A stretch of 64,000 nt of DNA, from assembly GCF_026162365.1 (NCBI RefSeq), contig NZ_JAOANW010000019.1:1-64000 (forward strand), in the 5' to 3' direction. A program made the position numbers and the translations under genes. Under the pieces are notes generated by a model. That model saw only the letters and a list, made by a program, of their open reading frames with translations. It was not told the origin of the DNA and searched no databases. This DNA comes from Nitratireductor luteus (GTDB taxonomy: Bacteria > Pseudomonadota > Alphaproteobacteria > Rhizobiales > Rhizobiaceae). Positions 16,464 to 24,164 of this stretch are shown here, piece after piece; within the stretch, counting starts at the first letter, position 1; each line of letters opens with the position of its first letter.

Positions 16464-17590
16464 ACCACCGCCTCCCGCACATCGAAGAAGCTCATCCAAC
16501 CGAGCTCGGCAAACTCGGACTGGTGCGCATGGAACATGTAGAGCCCCGGCTCGTGGTTCTTGAAGGAGAACTCGAGAATGCCGCGCTGGGCCTGGCACTG
16601 CATGACGGTGTCGACGGTGCGAAGCGTCGGCGTCAGCGTCGTACCGTGATCGTAGTAGTCGAAGAAGTTGGCATGCAGGTGGAGCGAGTTGATCGGGTCG
16701 AACTCGACTGCATTGACGAGATAGACGCGCACCGGCTTGTCGCGCCGGATGGGGATCGGCCGCTTCATGTAGGTGTGTGCGACGGTATTCACCGCATAGA
16801 CTTCGTTCTCGTCGTCGAAGTTGGTGTCGAAGGCGTTCATCACCATCGCAAGTTCCTGCCACTCCGCGTTCTCCGGGGTGCCGAAAAGGCGGGAGCGAGC
16901 AATATCGGTATGATCCGGGTGGAGCGCAGGATCGGGATCGACCACGAACAGGCCGTAGAGACCCTTGTGGATGTGCCGCTTCAGGGGCAGCGCGTGGCAA
17001 TGGTAGAAGTGGCAGCCGAAGGGCTTGGCGTCGAATTCGTAGACGAATTCTTCCCCAGGATTGACAACGCCTGCCCCCGGAATCCCGTCCATGCGCGCCG
17101 AATGGATGCCGTGGAAGTGGATCGAGTGAGGGTGGGAGCCGAAGTTGCGGAAGACGATCTTCAGCCTTTCGCCCTCGGTTGCCCTGAGCGCCGGACCCGG
17201 GACCCTACCGTTATAGGTCCAGGCCGGGAACATCACGCCCGGGGCGATCTCGATCTCCTTGTCGACCGCCTCGATCTCGAATGTCCGCAGGGTGCGGCCG
17301 TCGTGCATGCGGGAGACGGTTCCCGTGTTCCAATCGGTCAGCATCTTCGCCGTGTCGAAGCCGTTTCGCTCTTCGTCGACTTCCCCCACGGTCATCATCG
17401 CGCCATGGCTGGAGCCATGGCCGGCACCACTCATCTTGCCACGCCCGTTGGCGCCGGCATCTTCGGCTCGCGCAGGTTGCCGTGCGGCGCCTGCGGCGGC
17501 CATGGCGGATCCGCCGGCTGCCGCAACTCCCGCGCCGAGGAGGCTGCGTCTGCTCAGTCTTGCACGGAGCCAATCGGAGATTTCGAGCAT
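16460..17590 (-). CDS. Two-domain multicopper oxidase, Tat-exported
   Basis: Predicted 376 aa from ATG 17590 (AGGAAG upstream). Signal: SRRSLLGAGVAAAGG, a twin-arginine type. A His/Met-rich linker follows (GHGSSHGAMM). Cupredoxin domain 1 has HFHG (His158/His160) and CHFYHCH (His194, His197, Cys198, His199); domain 2 has HLHANFF (His304/His306) and FHAHQSE (His354/His356). The type 1 Cys is in domain 1, as in two-domain oxidases. It is translationally coupled to the ZIP gene and sits right behind a Fur-like box. Confidence 0.9.
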   Translation of the reverse strand: MLEISDWLRARLSRRSLLGAGVAAAGGSAMAAAGAARQPARAEDAGANGRGKMSGAGHGSSHGAMMTVGEVDEERNGFDTAKMLTDWNTGTVSRMHDGRTLRTFEIEAVDKEIEIAPGVMFPAWTYNGRVPGPALRATEGERLKIVFRNFGSHPHSIHFHGIHSARMDGIPGAGVVNPGEEFVYEFDAKPFGCHFYHCHALPLKRHIHKGLYGLFVVDPDPALHPDHTDIARSRLFGTPENAEWQELAMVMNAFDTNFDDENEVYAVNTVAHTYMKRPIPIRRDKPVRVYLVNAVEFDPINSLHLHANFFDYYDHGTTLTPTLRTVDTVMQCQAQRGILEFSFKNHEPGLYMFHAHQSEFAELGWMSFFDVREAVV

Positions 17591-17600
17591 GTACACTTCC

Positions 17601-17633
17601 TGCAAATGAGAATGAGTTGCAATTATTATCACG
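17601..17633 (-). promoter_or_regulatory. Fur/Irr-like iron box upstream of the oxidase-ZIP operon
   Basis: The + strand holds TGCAA-N11-TTGCA (17601-17621), whose 11-base centre is ATGAGAATGAG, followed by ATTATTATC. GAGAATGAG and the flanking ATTATTATC resemble Fur-type boxes and are AT-rich against a GC-rich background. It ends about 10 bases before the oxidase start, overlapping the expected promoter or ribosome binding region. The exact regulator (Fur, Mur or Irr) cannot be decided by eye. Confidence 0.5.
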
Positions 17634-17647
17634 TAAGAGACAGACCT

Positions 17648-18357
17648 TCAACAGCGACGCCTCATCGTCCTGATCTCACCTGCCCAGGTCCAGTCGATGA
17701 CCTGCGGACCGCAGTAGTGGCTGTCGGCCCGGATCAGGATCGAGGTGTTCGGCCAATTGCTGCGGATCGCCCGCACGAGGTGGCGCAGGTGGGCGCGGAC
17801 CTCGATGCCGCTGGGCCGCTTGGCCGGCCGCAGCACCGCACCGACGAACCGGCCCGCGCCATCGAACACTACGATCGGCTGAAAGCCGTATTCGTCGTGA
17901 TGGGCATTGAAGAGGCGCAGCTGCTGGCCGCCGTGCACGGCATCAAACGTGTCGTCGATGTCGAGCACGATCCGCTTCGGCACTTGTCTGAACGAGGTGC
18001 AGTAAAGGTCGACCGCCGCCCGGCCCATGGCAACCAGGTTCCGCACGCCGGGCAGGTTCTCCAGCCGGCACATCGTGGATTGCGACGCCAGGTCCCGACC
18101 CGACGGGAGTGCATCCTGAGCCATCTTGAAGATCGGGTCAGAACGCAGCCGGTTGGCGTCGTTACCATCCTCATAACCGGCGGCAATCATCTTCATGCGG
18201 AAGCCGATCATGTCGGACAGGCTGTGGACGATCTGGTCCGGGCACCGCGGATCGTCGATGCAGCGCGCCAAGCGCTCGGCCACACCCAGCCGCTTTTCGA
18301 CCTCGGCCAGAGCTAGAACGCCGCCGTTGGACGACAGCATGCCGCCGTCGAAGCAAC
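17648..18357 (-). mobile_element. IS1380-family transposase fragment
   Basis: The minus strand encodes FDGGMLSSNGGVLALAEVE, then GYEDGNDANRLRSDPIFK, PSGRDLASQSTMCRLE and IVLDIDDTFDAVHGGQQL, all in the order of IS1380 transposases, with the catalytic DDT region. Only about 235 of the usual 440 or more residues remain; the C-terminal part is cut at about 17700, close to the promoter of the oxidase operon. The other end abuts the truncated DUF411 gene. Terminal inverted repeats were not identified. Confidence 0.85.
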
Positions 18358-18365
18358 ACCTGGAG

Positions 18366-18746
18366 ATGTTGTCAACAAGTGGCTACGCTTGCTGTATCGC
18401 CTGGACGAAGCACCTCGAGGAAAACGGCTACACCGCCGAAGTCGAACATCTGCCCATTGCTGACCTGATGCAGGAGAAGATCAAGGCTGGCTTGAAGCCG
18501 GATCTGACGGCTTGTCACACGGCCAGGATCGAAGGCTATGTAATCGAAGGTCATGTGCCCGCGCGCGAAATTAACCCTCTGCTGGCCGAGCGGCCCAACG
18601 CGATCGGGCAGGCCGTCCCCGGCATGCCCTATGGATCGCCCGGTATGGGCGAGCCCGGACCGGATGCCGAGCCGTATGACGTCCTGCTGGTTCACCGCGA
18701 CGGATCAACCGAGGTCTTTGCCAACTATCCCGACTGGCGGAACTAA
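18366..18746 (+). pseudogene. 5'-truncated DUF411 gene (second copy)
   Basis: From ATG 18366 the frame reads TSGYACCIAWTKHLEENGY, then the standard DUF411 body (LTACHTARIEGYVIEGHVP, MPYGSPGMGEPGP) to the end. The signal peptide and start are missing because the IS1380 fragment joins just upstream. The usual CGCC metal motif reads YACC, so at least one ligand is lost. It may still be expressed as a cytoplasmic 126-aa protein, but a role in periplasmic copper handling is unlikely. Confidence 0.75.
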
Positions 18747-18752
18747 AACGCG

Positions 18753-19199
18753 ATGTCACCGTTCGAAGCCGTTTCTGCCACGGTCGTACTTGCTTACATG
18801 GCACTGTTCCTGATCCTAACCGTGTGGGCCAGCCGGGCGTCGGGGCGATCGGTCTGGCTCTTCGGCAAAGGATCGGAGAGACAAGGGCTTCCGGCCTTGC
18901 TGTTTCGGATTTCGTTCGTCGGCGCGGTGATCTACGTCACGGCAGCTCTGTCCGCATATGCCGTGACTGCTGATCCGATTCACGATGCGCTTGACGGCCA
19001 GGTGGGCAATCTTTTCGGATCTTTGCTCGTTTTGGCTGGGGCCGCATTGGCGCTGTATTCACAGGCCTATATGGGACAGTCTTGGCGAATCGGGGCCGCA
19101 TCCGGGGAACCGGGCCGGATCGTGAGGATAGGGCGGTTCGCCTTCTCCCGCAATCCCGTCTTCGTCGGCCAGGTGATGCTCTTCATCGGCCACGGCTGA
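18753..19199 (+). pseudogene. ICMT-like membrane methyltransferase, C-terminally truncated
   Basis: 148 aa starting 6 bases after the DUF411 stop. Three or four membrane segments and the motif GRFAFSRNPVFVGQVMLFIGHG, which then stops; normal family members continue with two helices and a YRAYR-type motif completing the SAM site. The break lies at about 19195, near the edge of the mer region, so the gene was cut by rearrangement. It differs from the intact relative at 13568-14203. Confidence 0.75.
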
Positions 19200-19384
19200 C
19201 ATTAGGGGAACTGTGGTCGTTCATGAAGCGTGGCGGGAAAGACTGGACCGGGCTCAAATGGTGATCCGTTGCAGGAATCACGAAGGTCTGGTTTATCCTA
19301 ACGTACGATCCTGCCCCCTACCGGAATCGACCCCATACAGGGAACAGCTGCGTGTCTGCATATGGGAACACCGGTGCCGCTCGG

Positions 19385-19576
19385 CCGCGCACCCCGGTGC
19401 CACAGAAAGATTCCGATGATAGCCATGACGATGGCGATAAGCCAAAAACAGCCCCTCCGACCAGCCAACTGGCGAGACCGGCGAAGCTGATTGCCGCCGT
19501 TGCGACAAGCACCAGCGCGCCGCAACACACGACCTTTGCTGACAGCAACTCAGATCTATCCGTGCGAAGGTTCCAT
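19385..19576 (-). pseudogene. Frameshifted small membrane protein downstream of merA, Hg-transporter-like
   Basis: AGGAGG at 19582-19587 lies 5 bases before ATG 19576, an excellent initiation site, but that frame closes after six codons. A neighbouring frame reads LLSAKVVCCGALVLVATAAISFAG and then, after a missing T in a T-run near 19445, continues as FWLIAIVMAIIGIFLWHRGAR. Joined, this is a two-helix membrane protein with a Cys pair at the start of helix 1, like MerF/MerC-type mercury transporters. Two indels are needed to restore it, so it is decayed or misread. Confidence 0.5.
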
Positions 19577-19585
19577 TTCTTCCTC

Positions 19586-21010
19586 CTATCCGGCGCAGCA
19601 GGAAAGCTTCGCCACATCCTTGGCGAAGCCCTGCGCGGCGAGTTTCAGCCCTTCGACCGTGGTGAGATAGGGAAAGATTGTCTCGCCCAATCCCCGGGTC
19701 GTCATGCCGTGCGTGACGGCCAGCACCACCGTCTGGATGCTGTCTGCGCCCTCGGGCGCAAGGATCTGGCCCCCAAGCAACCTGTCGGTCCTGGCATCGG
19801 CAACCAGCTTGATGAGCCCGCGCGTGTCGCGGGTAACCAGCGCCCGCGGAACCTGGTCGAGCGGGACGATCGAGGTCTTGGTCGTAAAGCCTGCGGCCTG
19901 AGCCGCCCGCTCGGTCAAGCCGACACCGGCCACCTGCGGATCGGTGAACGTCACCCACGGCATGGCCGCGTTATCATAGACGAGGCTGTCGCCGTTCAGC
20001 GCGTTTTTCGCCGCGAGCTTGGCGCCGTAGGCCGCCATGTAGACGAACTGGTCACGGCCGGTCACGTCGCCGGCAGCATAGACTCCGGGCTTCGAGGTGC
20101 GCATCCGCTCGTCGACGACGATGCCGCCATTGCCGGACAGCCGCACGCCCGCCTCCGCAAGCCCCAGACTATCGGTGTTCGGAGTCCTGCCAGTGGTCAG
20201 AAGAACTTGCTCGGCGGGAATCACTTCCTCCGCCCCGTCGATGACAATCGTCAGCTCGACACCGCGATCCGTCTGCGCGATCATGCGATAGGCAAGGCCG
20301 GAGCGGACGGTAATGCCCTCGTCGCAGAGATAGCCGGTCAGGGCCTTAGAAACCTCAGGCTCTGCCTCCGGCAGCAGGCGGCGACGGGTAACAAGCGTCA
20401 CCTCCACCCCCGCACGGGCAAACATCTGCGCCAGCTCGCAGCCGATATAGCCGCCGCCGATCACCAGCAGCGAACGCGGCAATTCGGTTAATTCGAGCGC
20501 GGGCGTGCTGGTGAGGTAAGAAATGTCCGCCACGCCGGGAATATCCGGCAAGGCCGGCGAAGCGCCGGTCGTGATGATAATCTTGTCGGCCGGGATCGTG
20601 GCGCCGTTCACGAACACGCCCTGTTCGTTCAGGCGCGCAGGACCCTCCAGATAGGCAATCCCATTGTACTCGGGCAACAGGTCGACATACTTCTTCTGCC
20701 GCAGGATTGCGACCAGATCATCCTTGGCTCCGATCAGTTGGGCCCAGTCAACGACGTTAGCTTCGCCGGCAAGGCCGGGAAAACGCTGCGCAGCGCGCGC
20801 GCCGTGCAGCGCCTCGGCGGCGCGGATCATCGCCTTTGACGGAACGCAACCGACATTGACGCAGGTGCCGCCGATTGTGCCGTGGCCAATGAGCGCGACC
20901 TGCGCGCCCATCTCAGCGGCTGTGATCGCGGCCGAGAAACCCGCGGAACCGGCGCCGATCACCGCCAGGTCATAGCGGCAATTACTTTTCGGCTTGCAGC
21001 AGTCGGACAT
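19586..21010 (-). CDS. merA: Mercuric reductase
   Basis: Predicted 474 aa from ATG 21010 (TGGAG upstream). It is a pyridine nucleotide-disulfide oxidoreductase: FAD motif GAGSAG (19-24), redox pair Cys50/Cys55 in GGTCVNVGC, NADPH motif GGGYIGCE and C-terminal vicinal Cys pair SCCAG that hands Hg(II) to the active site. The N-terminal HMA domain present in Tn501 MerA is absent; instead the protein begins MSDCCKPKSNC, giving three Cys. It reduces Hg(II) to volatile Hg(0) in the cytoplasm. Confidence 0.95.
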   Translation of the reverse strand: MSDCCKPKSNCRYDLAVIGAGSAGFSAAITAAEMGAQVALIGHGTIGGTCVNVGCVPSKAMIRAAEALHGARAAQRFPGLAGEANVVDWAQLIGAKDDLVAILRQKKYVDLLPEYNGIAYLEGPARLNEQGVFVNGATIPADKIIITTGASPALPDIPGVADISYLTSTPALELTELPRSLLVIGGGYIGCELAQMFARAGVEVTLVTRRRLLPEAEPEVSKALTGYLCDEGITVRSGLAYRMIAQTDRGVELTIVIDGAEEVIPAEQVLLTTGRTPNTDSLGLAEAGVRLSGNGGIVVDERMRTSKPGVYAAGDVTGRDQFVYMAAYGAKLAAKNALNGDSLVYDNAAMPWVTFTDPQVAGVGLTERAAQAAGFTTKTSIVPLDQVPRALVTRDTRGLIKLVADARTDRLLGGQILAPEGADSIQTVVLAVTHGMTTRGLGETIFPYLTTVEGLKLAAQGFAKDVAKLSCCAG

Positions 21011-21222
21011 GAAAAATCTCCAAATGATTTCTGGTATCGACACGTGGCGAAGTCCCCACAGCAGGTAGCCGACTGCAGCAACGATCATGATGAGAACAGG
21101 TACTGGGCCGTAGACCGCTGTTGTGAGCGCGCCCACGCCGATCACGCCTACGGCGACCAGCAGGAGCAGCGCCAAACAACACGGTGCTACTTCAGGGCGC
21201 CAACCAGTCCGAAGCCAAGCAT
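21011..21222 (-). pseudogene. merF-like small membrane protein remnant between merP and merA
   Basis: From ATG 21222 the frame MLGFGLVGALK closes at TAG (21187-21189), but a neighbouring frame continues VAPCCLALLLLVAVGVIG and a second hydrophobic stretch (VPVLIMIVAAVGYLLWGLRHV). G-x-x-G-A-L then CC in helix 1 is the pattern of MerF mercury transporters. The second frame runs without a stop into merA. One indel near 21190 would restore an 80-residue two-helix protein. Confidence 0.4.
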
Positions 21223-21241
21223 GGACCGGTGATGCACGGGT

Positions 21242-21580
21242 TCAATTCCCGATCGCCTTGGCTGGGTAGCCAGCATTGGTGGAAGCAGCGGCTATGGCCG
21301 CAACCGTCGTGGCCGAGGGGTCGTAGAGAACCGTTGCCGACTTGGCCTCGAAATCTACCTTGACCGATTTCACTCCCGCAACACCTTCCATGGCCAAGCG
21401 TACCGTGATCGGACACGACGCGCACGTCATGTTATCGATGGCGAAGGTCTGCGTCATTTCTGCCACGGCAACTGCTTTTGACGTCGATTGGGCGGAAGCG
21501 GAGGTGACGAGCGGCAACGCAATCATTGCGCTCGTCCCGAGAGCAAGTGCGGCGAAGATAGCTTTCGGCAAGTGTTTCAC
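21242..21580 (-). CDS. merP: Periplasmic mercury-binding protein
   Basis: Predicted 112 aa with a signal peptide (about 1-30). The HMA domain has DNMTCASCPITV, with Cys53 and Cys56 binding Hg(II), and the usual beta-alpha-beta pattern (VKSVKVDFEAKSATVLYD). MerP passes Hg(II) to MerT. It follows merT by 15 bases in the same transcript. Confidence 0.95.
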   Translation of the reverse strand: MKHLPKAIFAALALGTSAMIALPLVTSASAQSTSKAVAVAEMTQTFAIDNMTCASCPITVRLAMEGVAGVKSVKVDFEAKSATVLYDPSATTVAAIAAASTNAGYPAKAIGN

Positions 21581-21595
21581 GTGTTCTCTCCTATT

Positions 21596-21994
21596 CTAAT
21601 AGAACAGCGGTGCCCACCAGCCGATCGTGATGGCGAGCACGATGATGACCGTCGCGATCCAGAGCGCGGCCTTGGTGATGATGGCGGAGCGCGGACGGGC
21701 GCAGTAGGAACCGGGTTCGCAAACGGTCTTGGGCTTAAAATAGACTTGCCAGAAGCCAAGCCCGAGCGGCACGAGTGTCGCGGCCACTACATAGGGCTTA
21801 TAGGGTTCGAGCATTGTCAGGTTGCCGATCCATGCGCCGGAGATGCCGAGCATCACCAGGAGCAGGGGGACTACGCAACAGGCCGATGCCAGGAAGGCGC
21901 CGATAACGCTCAGCGCTGCGAGCCCGCCCTCGCGCCGAACCGGACCGTCGCCCGCTTCCGAAGAATTCAATGTCTCGCTACCGGTTTCGTTCAT
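21596..21994 (-). CDS. merT: Mercuric ion transport membrane protein
   Basis: Predicted 132 aa; ATG 21994 is favoured because GAGG lies 9 bases upstream (ATG 22003 is the alternative). Three transmembrane segments. The Hg(II) pair Cys39-Cys40 (SACCVVP) lies in helix 1 and a second pair (Cys92, Cys98 in VCEPGSYC) in the cytoplasmic loop. It is the first gene of the mer transcript, driven by the MerR-controlled promoter next to it. Confidence 0.94.
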   Translation of the reverse strand: MNETGSETLNSSEAGDGPVRREGGLAALSVIGAFLASACCVVPLLLVMLGISGAWIGNLTMLEPYKPYVVAATLVPLGLGFWQVYFKPKTVCEPGSYCARPRSAIITKAALWIATVIIVLAITIGWWAPLFY

Positions 21995-22023
21995 CGCAAC
22001 CATCCTCGATTTTTTGTGAAATC

Positions 22024-22054
22024 AAGATAAGCTCTGTAGCCGGTACAGGCTCAA
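22024..22054 (-). promoter_or_regulatory. mer operator-promoter with 19-bp spacer and dyad
   Basis: Read on the minus strand, -35 TTGAGC (22049-22054) and -10 TATCTT (22024-22029) are 19 bases apart. The spacer is filled by the dyad CTGTA-N5-TACAG (22034-22048). A stretched spacer with a central dyad is the hallmark of MerR-family activated promoters, where the regulator untwists DNA when Hg(II) binds. It drives merT onward; merR lies divergently. Confidence 0.9.
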
Positions 22055-22068
22055 GAGGTATCTTTGCC

Positions 22069-22482
22069 ATGAATTCTCGATTTTCCTCCAAGGGACTGCA
22101 GCGCCACCAATTGGCCCGCGCGACCGGCTGCCACTTGGAGACCATCCGCTATTACGAAAAGATCGGCCTTATGCCCGACCCGCCGCGCAGCGCCAGCGGT
22201 TATCGCATCTATGACGAAACCGACGTCCGCCGCCTGCGCTTTATCCTGCGCAGCCGGGAACTTGGCTTTGACATCGATGGTATCCGCGGCTTGCTGGACC
22301 TCGTCGATCGTAAGTGCCAGACCTGCGCCGAGATCCAGGAACGGACAAAACCGCATCTGGCGGAAATCAGGGCCAAGATCTCCGACCTCCGGCGCATCGA
22401 GCGGCTCTTGGCCCGGACCATGGCGCAATGCTCGGGCGAAGATGTGCCGGAATGCCCGATCCTCGATGCGCTCGCCGCATGA
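22069..22482 (+). CDS. merR: Mercury-responsive MerR regulator
   Basis: Predicted 137 aa from ATG 22069. The N-terminal winged helix reads HQLARATGCHLETIRYYEKIGL; the long dimerisation helix is LAEIRAKISDLRRIERLL. The Hg(II) ligands are represented by Cys83/Cys86 (KCQTC), Cys121 and Cys129 (ECPILD), matching the three-Cys trigonal site of MerR. It is divergent from merT and binds the operator in between. Confidence 0.93.
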   Translation: MNSRFSSKGLQRHQLARATGCHLETIRYYEKIGLMPDPPRSASGYRIYDETDVRRLRFILRSRELGFDIDGIRGLLDLVDRKCQTCAEIQERTKPHLAEIRAKISDLRRIERLLARTMAQCSGEDVPECPILDALAA

Positions 22483-22610
22483 CTGCAAGTGCCGCTGCCC
22501 TACGTTGCTGTCGGCGTAGCTGGGATCATCGGTTGAGTAGCCCATTCAACGACAGCGGCAGAACACCTAGAGGTGTCTTTCACCCCTACCGGAACCGGCC
22601 CCAGGTCGCG

Positions 22611-22838
22611 GCAAGACTTGGCCGTGGTTTTCATCGGTATACCCCCCCGGAACATGAGGCCAACGCCTACTATCAGGCGCAGCGCCGCGCCACCCGGGCA
22701 CGCGTTCGTGGCGAGAAAGCCGAATTCTATCACTGGGCCAAGGTCGCCGCCGAAATCGCCCGCATCTCTCTGCAGGCGGAAATGGACATCGACATGGTGA
22801 CGGCGCTTGTCGCCGAGGAAGAGCGACGCAGCGGTTGA
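22611..22838 (+). pseudogene. Remnant of a small conserved plasmid/ICE protein
   Basis: The frame reads FHRYTPPEHEANAYYQAQRR, then VRGEKAEFYHWAKVAAEIARI and ends MDIDMVTALVAEEE. This looks like a genuine coding stretch by composition and reminds me of small helical proteins near conjugation genes of rhizobial plasmids, but no in-frame start is visible and the upstream frame runs through unrelated sequence. The next gene fragment supports the mobile-element origin. Confidence 0.45.
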
Positions 22839-23040
22839 CGTGCGGGTGTGCGTGCCGCTTGCGCGCCGCACCCGGCAAGGGAGGCTTCGCCGCGACTGAC
22901 ACACCGGTCCGTCCCCGCAAATCTGCCGGGTTGCCCGCCGCGCCCTTGCCCGTCTTGCTCTTCGCGGCATGCCGATCCTCGTCCCGGAAAGACCGGGAGC
23001 GGGAATCGGTTAAGAGGAGCGCGCGAAGGCACAGGCGAGA
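22839..23040. other. Intergenic stretch within conjugative debris
   Basis: No gene seen. Position and orientation suggest the original spacer between two genes of a conjugative element. Confidence 0.3.
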
Positions 23041-23530
23041 TATGGAAAAAGCAGACCTGGAAGAGCTGAGAGGAAAGGTCCCCTGCAGCGCCGTGCTGGA
23101 GCAGGCGGGGTTCGCGCTCGATCTCAAGGAGAGCAGCCGCAAGGCGATGAAGTATCGCCGCGCAGCGAGATCATCATCATCATCCATGACGGCAAGGGCC
23201 GGTTGGATCCCTTGTCGGATGCAAAGGGCGACGACTTCTCTTTGGTGGAACACCTCAACGGCGTTCCTTTTGCCGCCGCGCTGTATGTCGTCGCCGAACT
23301 GGTCGGCTTTACGCCGTCCGAGCCGGTCTGGACACGCAAGGCCAGAGACCGCGCGCCTGACCTGACGATCATGGAACGCTGGCGGGTCCGGCGTAAACCC
23401 TGGCCTGGCTCTGCAACATGGCGTTATCTGCACGATACGCGCCACGTTCCCGAAGGGGTCATCCGGAAAGCCATTGCCGCGAACGTCCTGCGCGAAGGCC
23501 CGAAGGGCAGCATGTGGGCCGGCCATACAC
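23041..23530 (+). pseudogene. DUF3991/Toprim-type conjugative-element protein, frameshifted and truncated
   Basis: The frame from ATG 23041 gives MEKADLEELRGKVPCSAVLE and LKESSRKAMKYRR, then a single missing G near 23166 shifts into GEIIIIIHDGKG, DPLSDAKGDDFSLVEHL, RDRAPDLTIMERW and HVPEGVIRKAIAANVLREGP. This is the N-terminal half of the DUF3991/TOPRIM-domain proteins common in integrative conjugative elements and plasmids of Rhizobiales. Homology stops at about 23525, where it meets an oppositely oriented gene fragment. Confidence 0.7.
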
Positions 23531-23795
23531 ACTTGCCGGCGTGCCGCAACGCACGCGAGCCCGGTGACTGCCACGGGTCGCGATAGGCGAGCACGCCGCT
23601 GCCGTCCAGCTCCGCCAGGCCGATGGTGACGTCGAAATCATACCCGACGTGGGTCGAGAACTGGTTGGAGAGTAGACTGAGGCTGACGGTCGTCGCGTCG
23701 GGAAATCGCGACGTGTGGAAGATCGTGGGCTCCGCGGCGGCCGTGGTCGTTGCCAACAATGCGCCGACGATCAGGGAATGCGCATGCATGGCCAT
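23424..23795 (-). CDS. Hypothetical exported protein fragment
   Basis: The first about 90 residues look real: a signal peptide (MAMHAHSLIVGALLATTTAAAEP) and a beta-rich stretch (VGYDFDVTIGLAELDGSG). From about position 23525 onward the frame only reads the antisense of the DUF3991 remnant, so the native C-terminus was replaced at the same seam. No family recognised. Confidence 0.35.
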   Translation of the reverse strand: MAMHAHSLIVGALLATTTAAAEPTIFHTSRFPDATTVSLSLLSNQFSTHVGYDFDVTIGLAELDGSGVLAYRDPWQSPGSRALRHAGKCVWPAHMLPFGPSRRTFAAMAFRMTPSGTWRVSCR

Positions 23796-24164
23796 CTGAA
23801 TTTTCAGGCGCGAAGAATAGCACGGATTACGGCCAGCGTTGAGTCGAAGGTCAATAGATCGTGCAAGCCGGCTACCGCCTGCCGGCGTCCGCAGATGCCG
23901 TTGCCCTTCGCCCCCAGTCGGCGGGCAAGGAGGATCCGAAGCGCGGCGGGCTTTCGCATCTGCGGCAACGCCTCGCCGATTTGCAGGCAGAGGCAGTGCA
24001 GCCTACCCTCGTTTCGATTACGTCGGTGATCAAGGACGACTTTCGTCATCATCGCGTTGATGCACTTGGGGATCTTCCTGCTGGTCGCGGCCACCAACCT
24101 CACCAACGCCGAGCACAGTTGTCGCCGCAGTGGCGTTGGATGTTCCGGCAGACAGCCACACGCC
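23796..24164. other. No supported gene; seam region
   Basis: Overlapping short frames on both strands, none with a domain. One + strand frame contains a hydrophobic stretch (FVIIALMHLGIFLLVAATN) that could be a decayed membrane protein, but it lacks a start and is interrupted. Confidence 0.3.

Noticed and set aside
17601-17633. Treating the TGCAA-N11-TTGCA sequence as an IS terminal repeat
   Set aside because: It fits a Fur-like box better: AT-rich centre, position just before the oxidase start, and no matching copy at the other end of the IS1380 fragment.
16280-18316. A 678-codon plus-strand frame across the oxidase and IS1380 genes
   Set aside because: It runs antisense through two well-supported minus-strand genes and its product is Arg/His/Asp-rich in the manner of shadow frames.
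19352-20491. A 379-codon plus-strand frame opposite merA
   Set aside because: Antisense of merA; no independent support.
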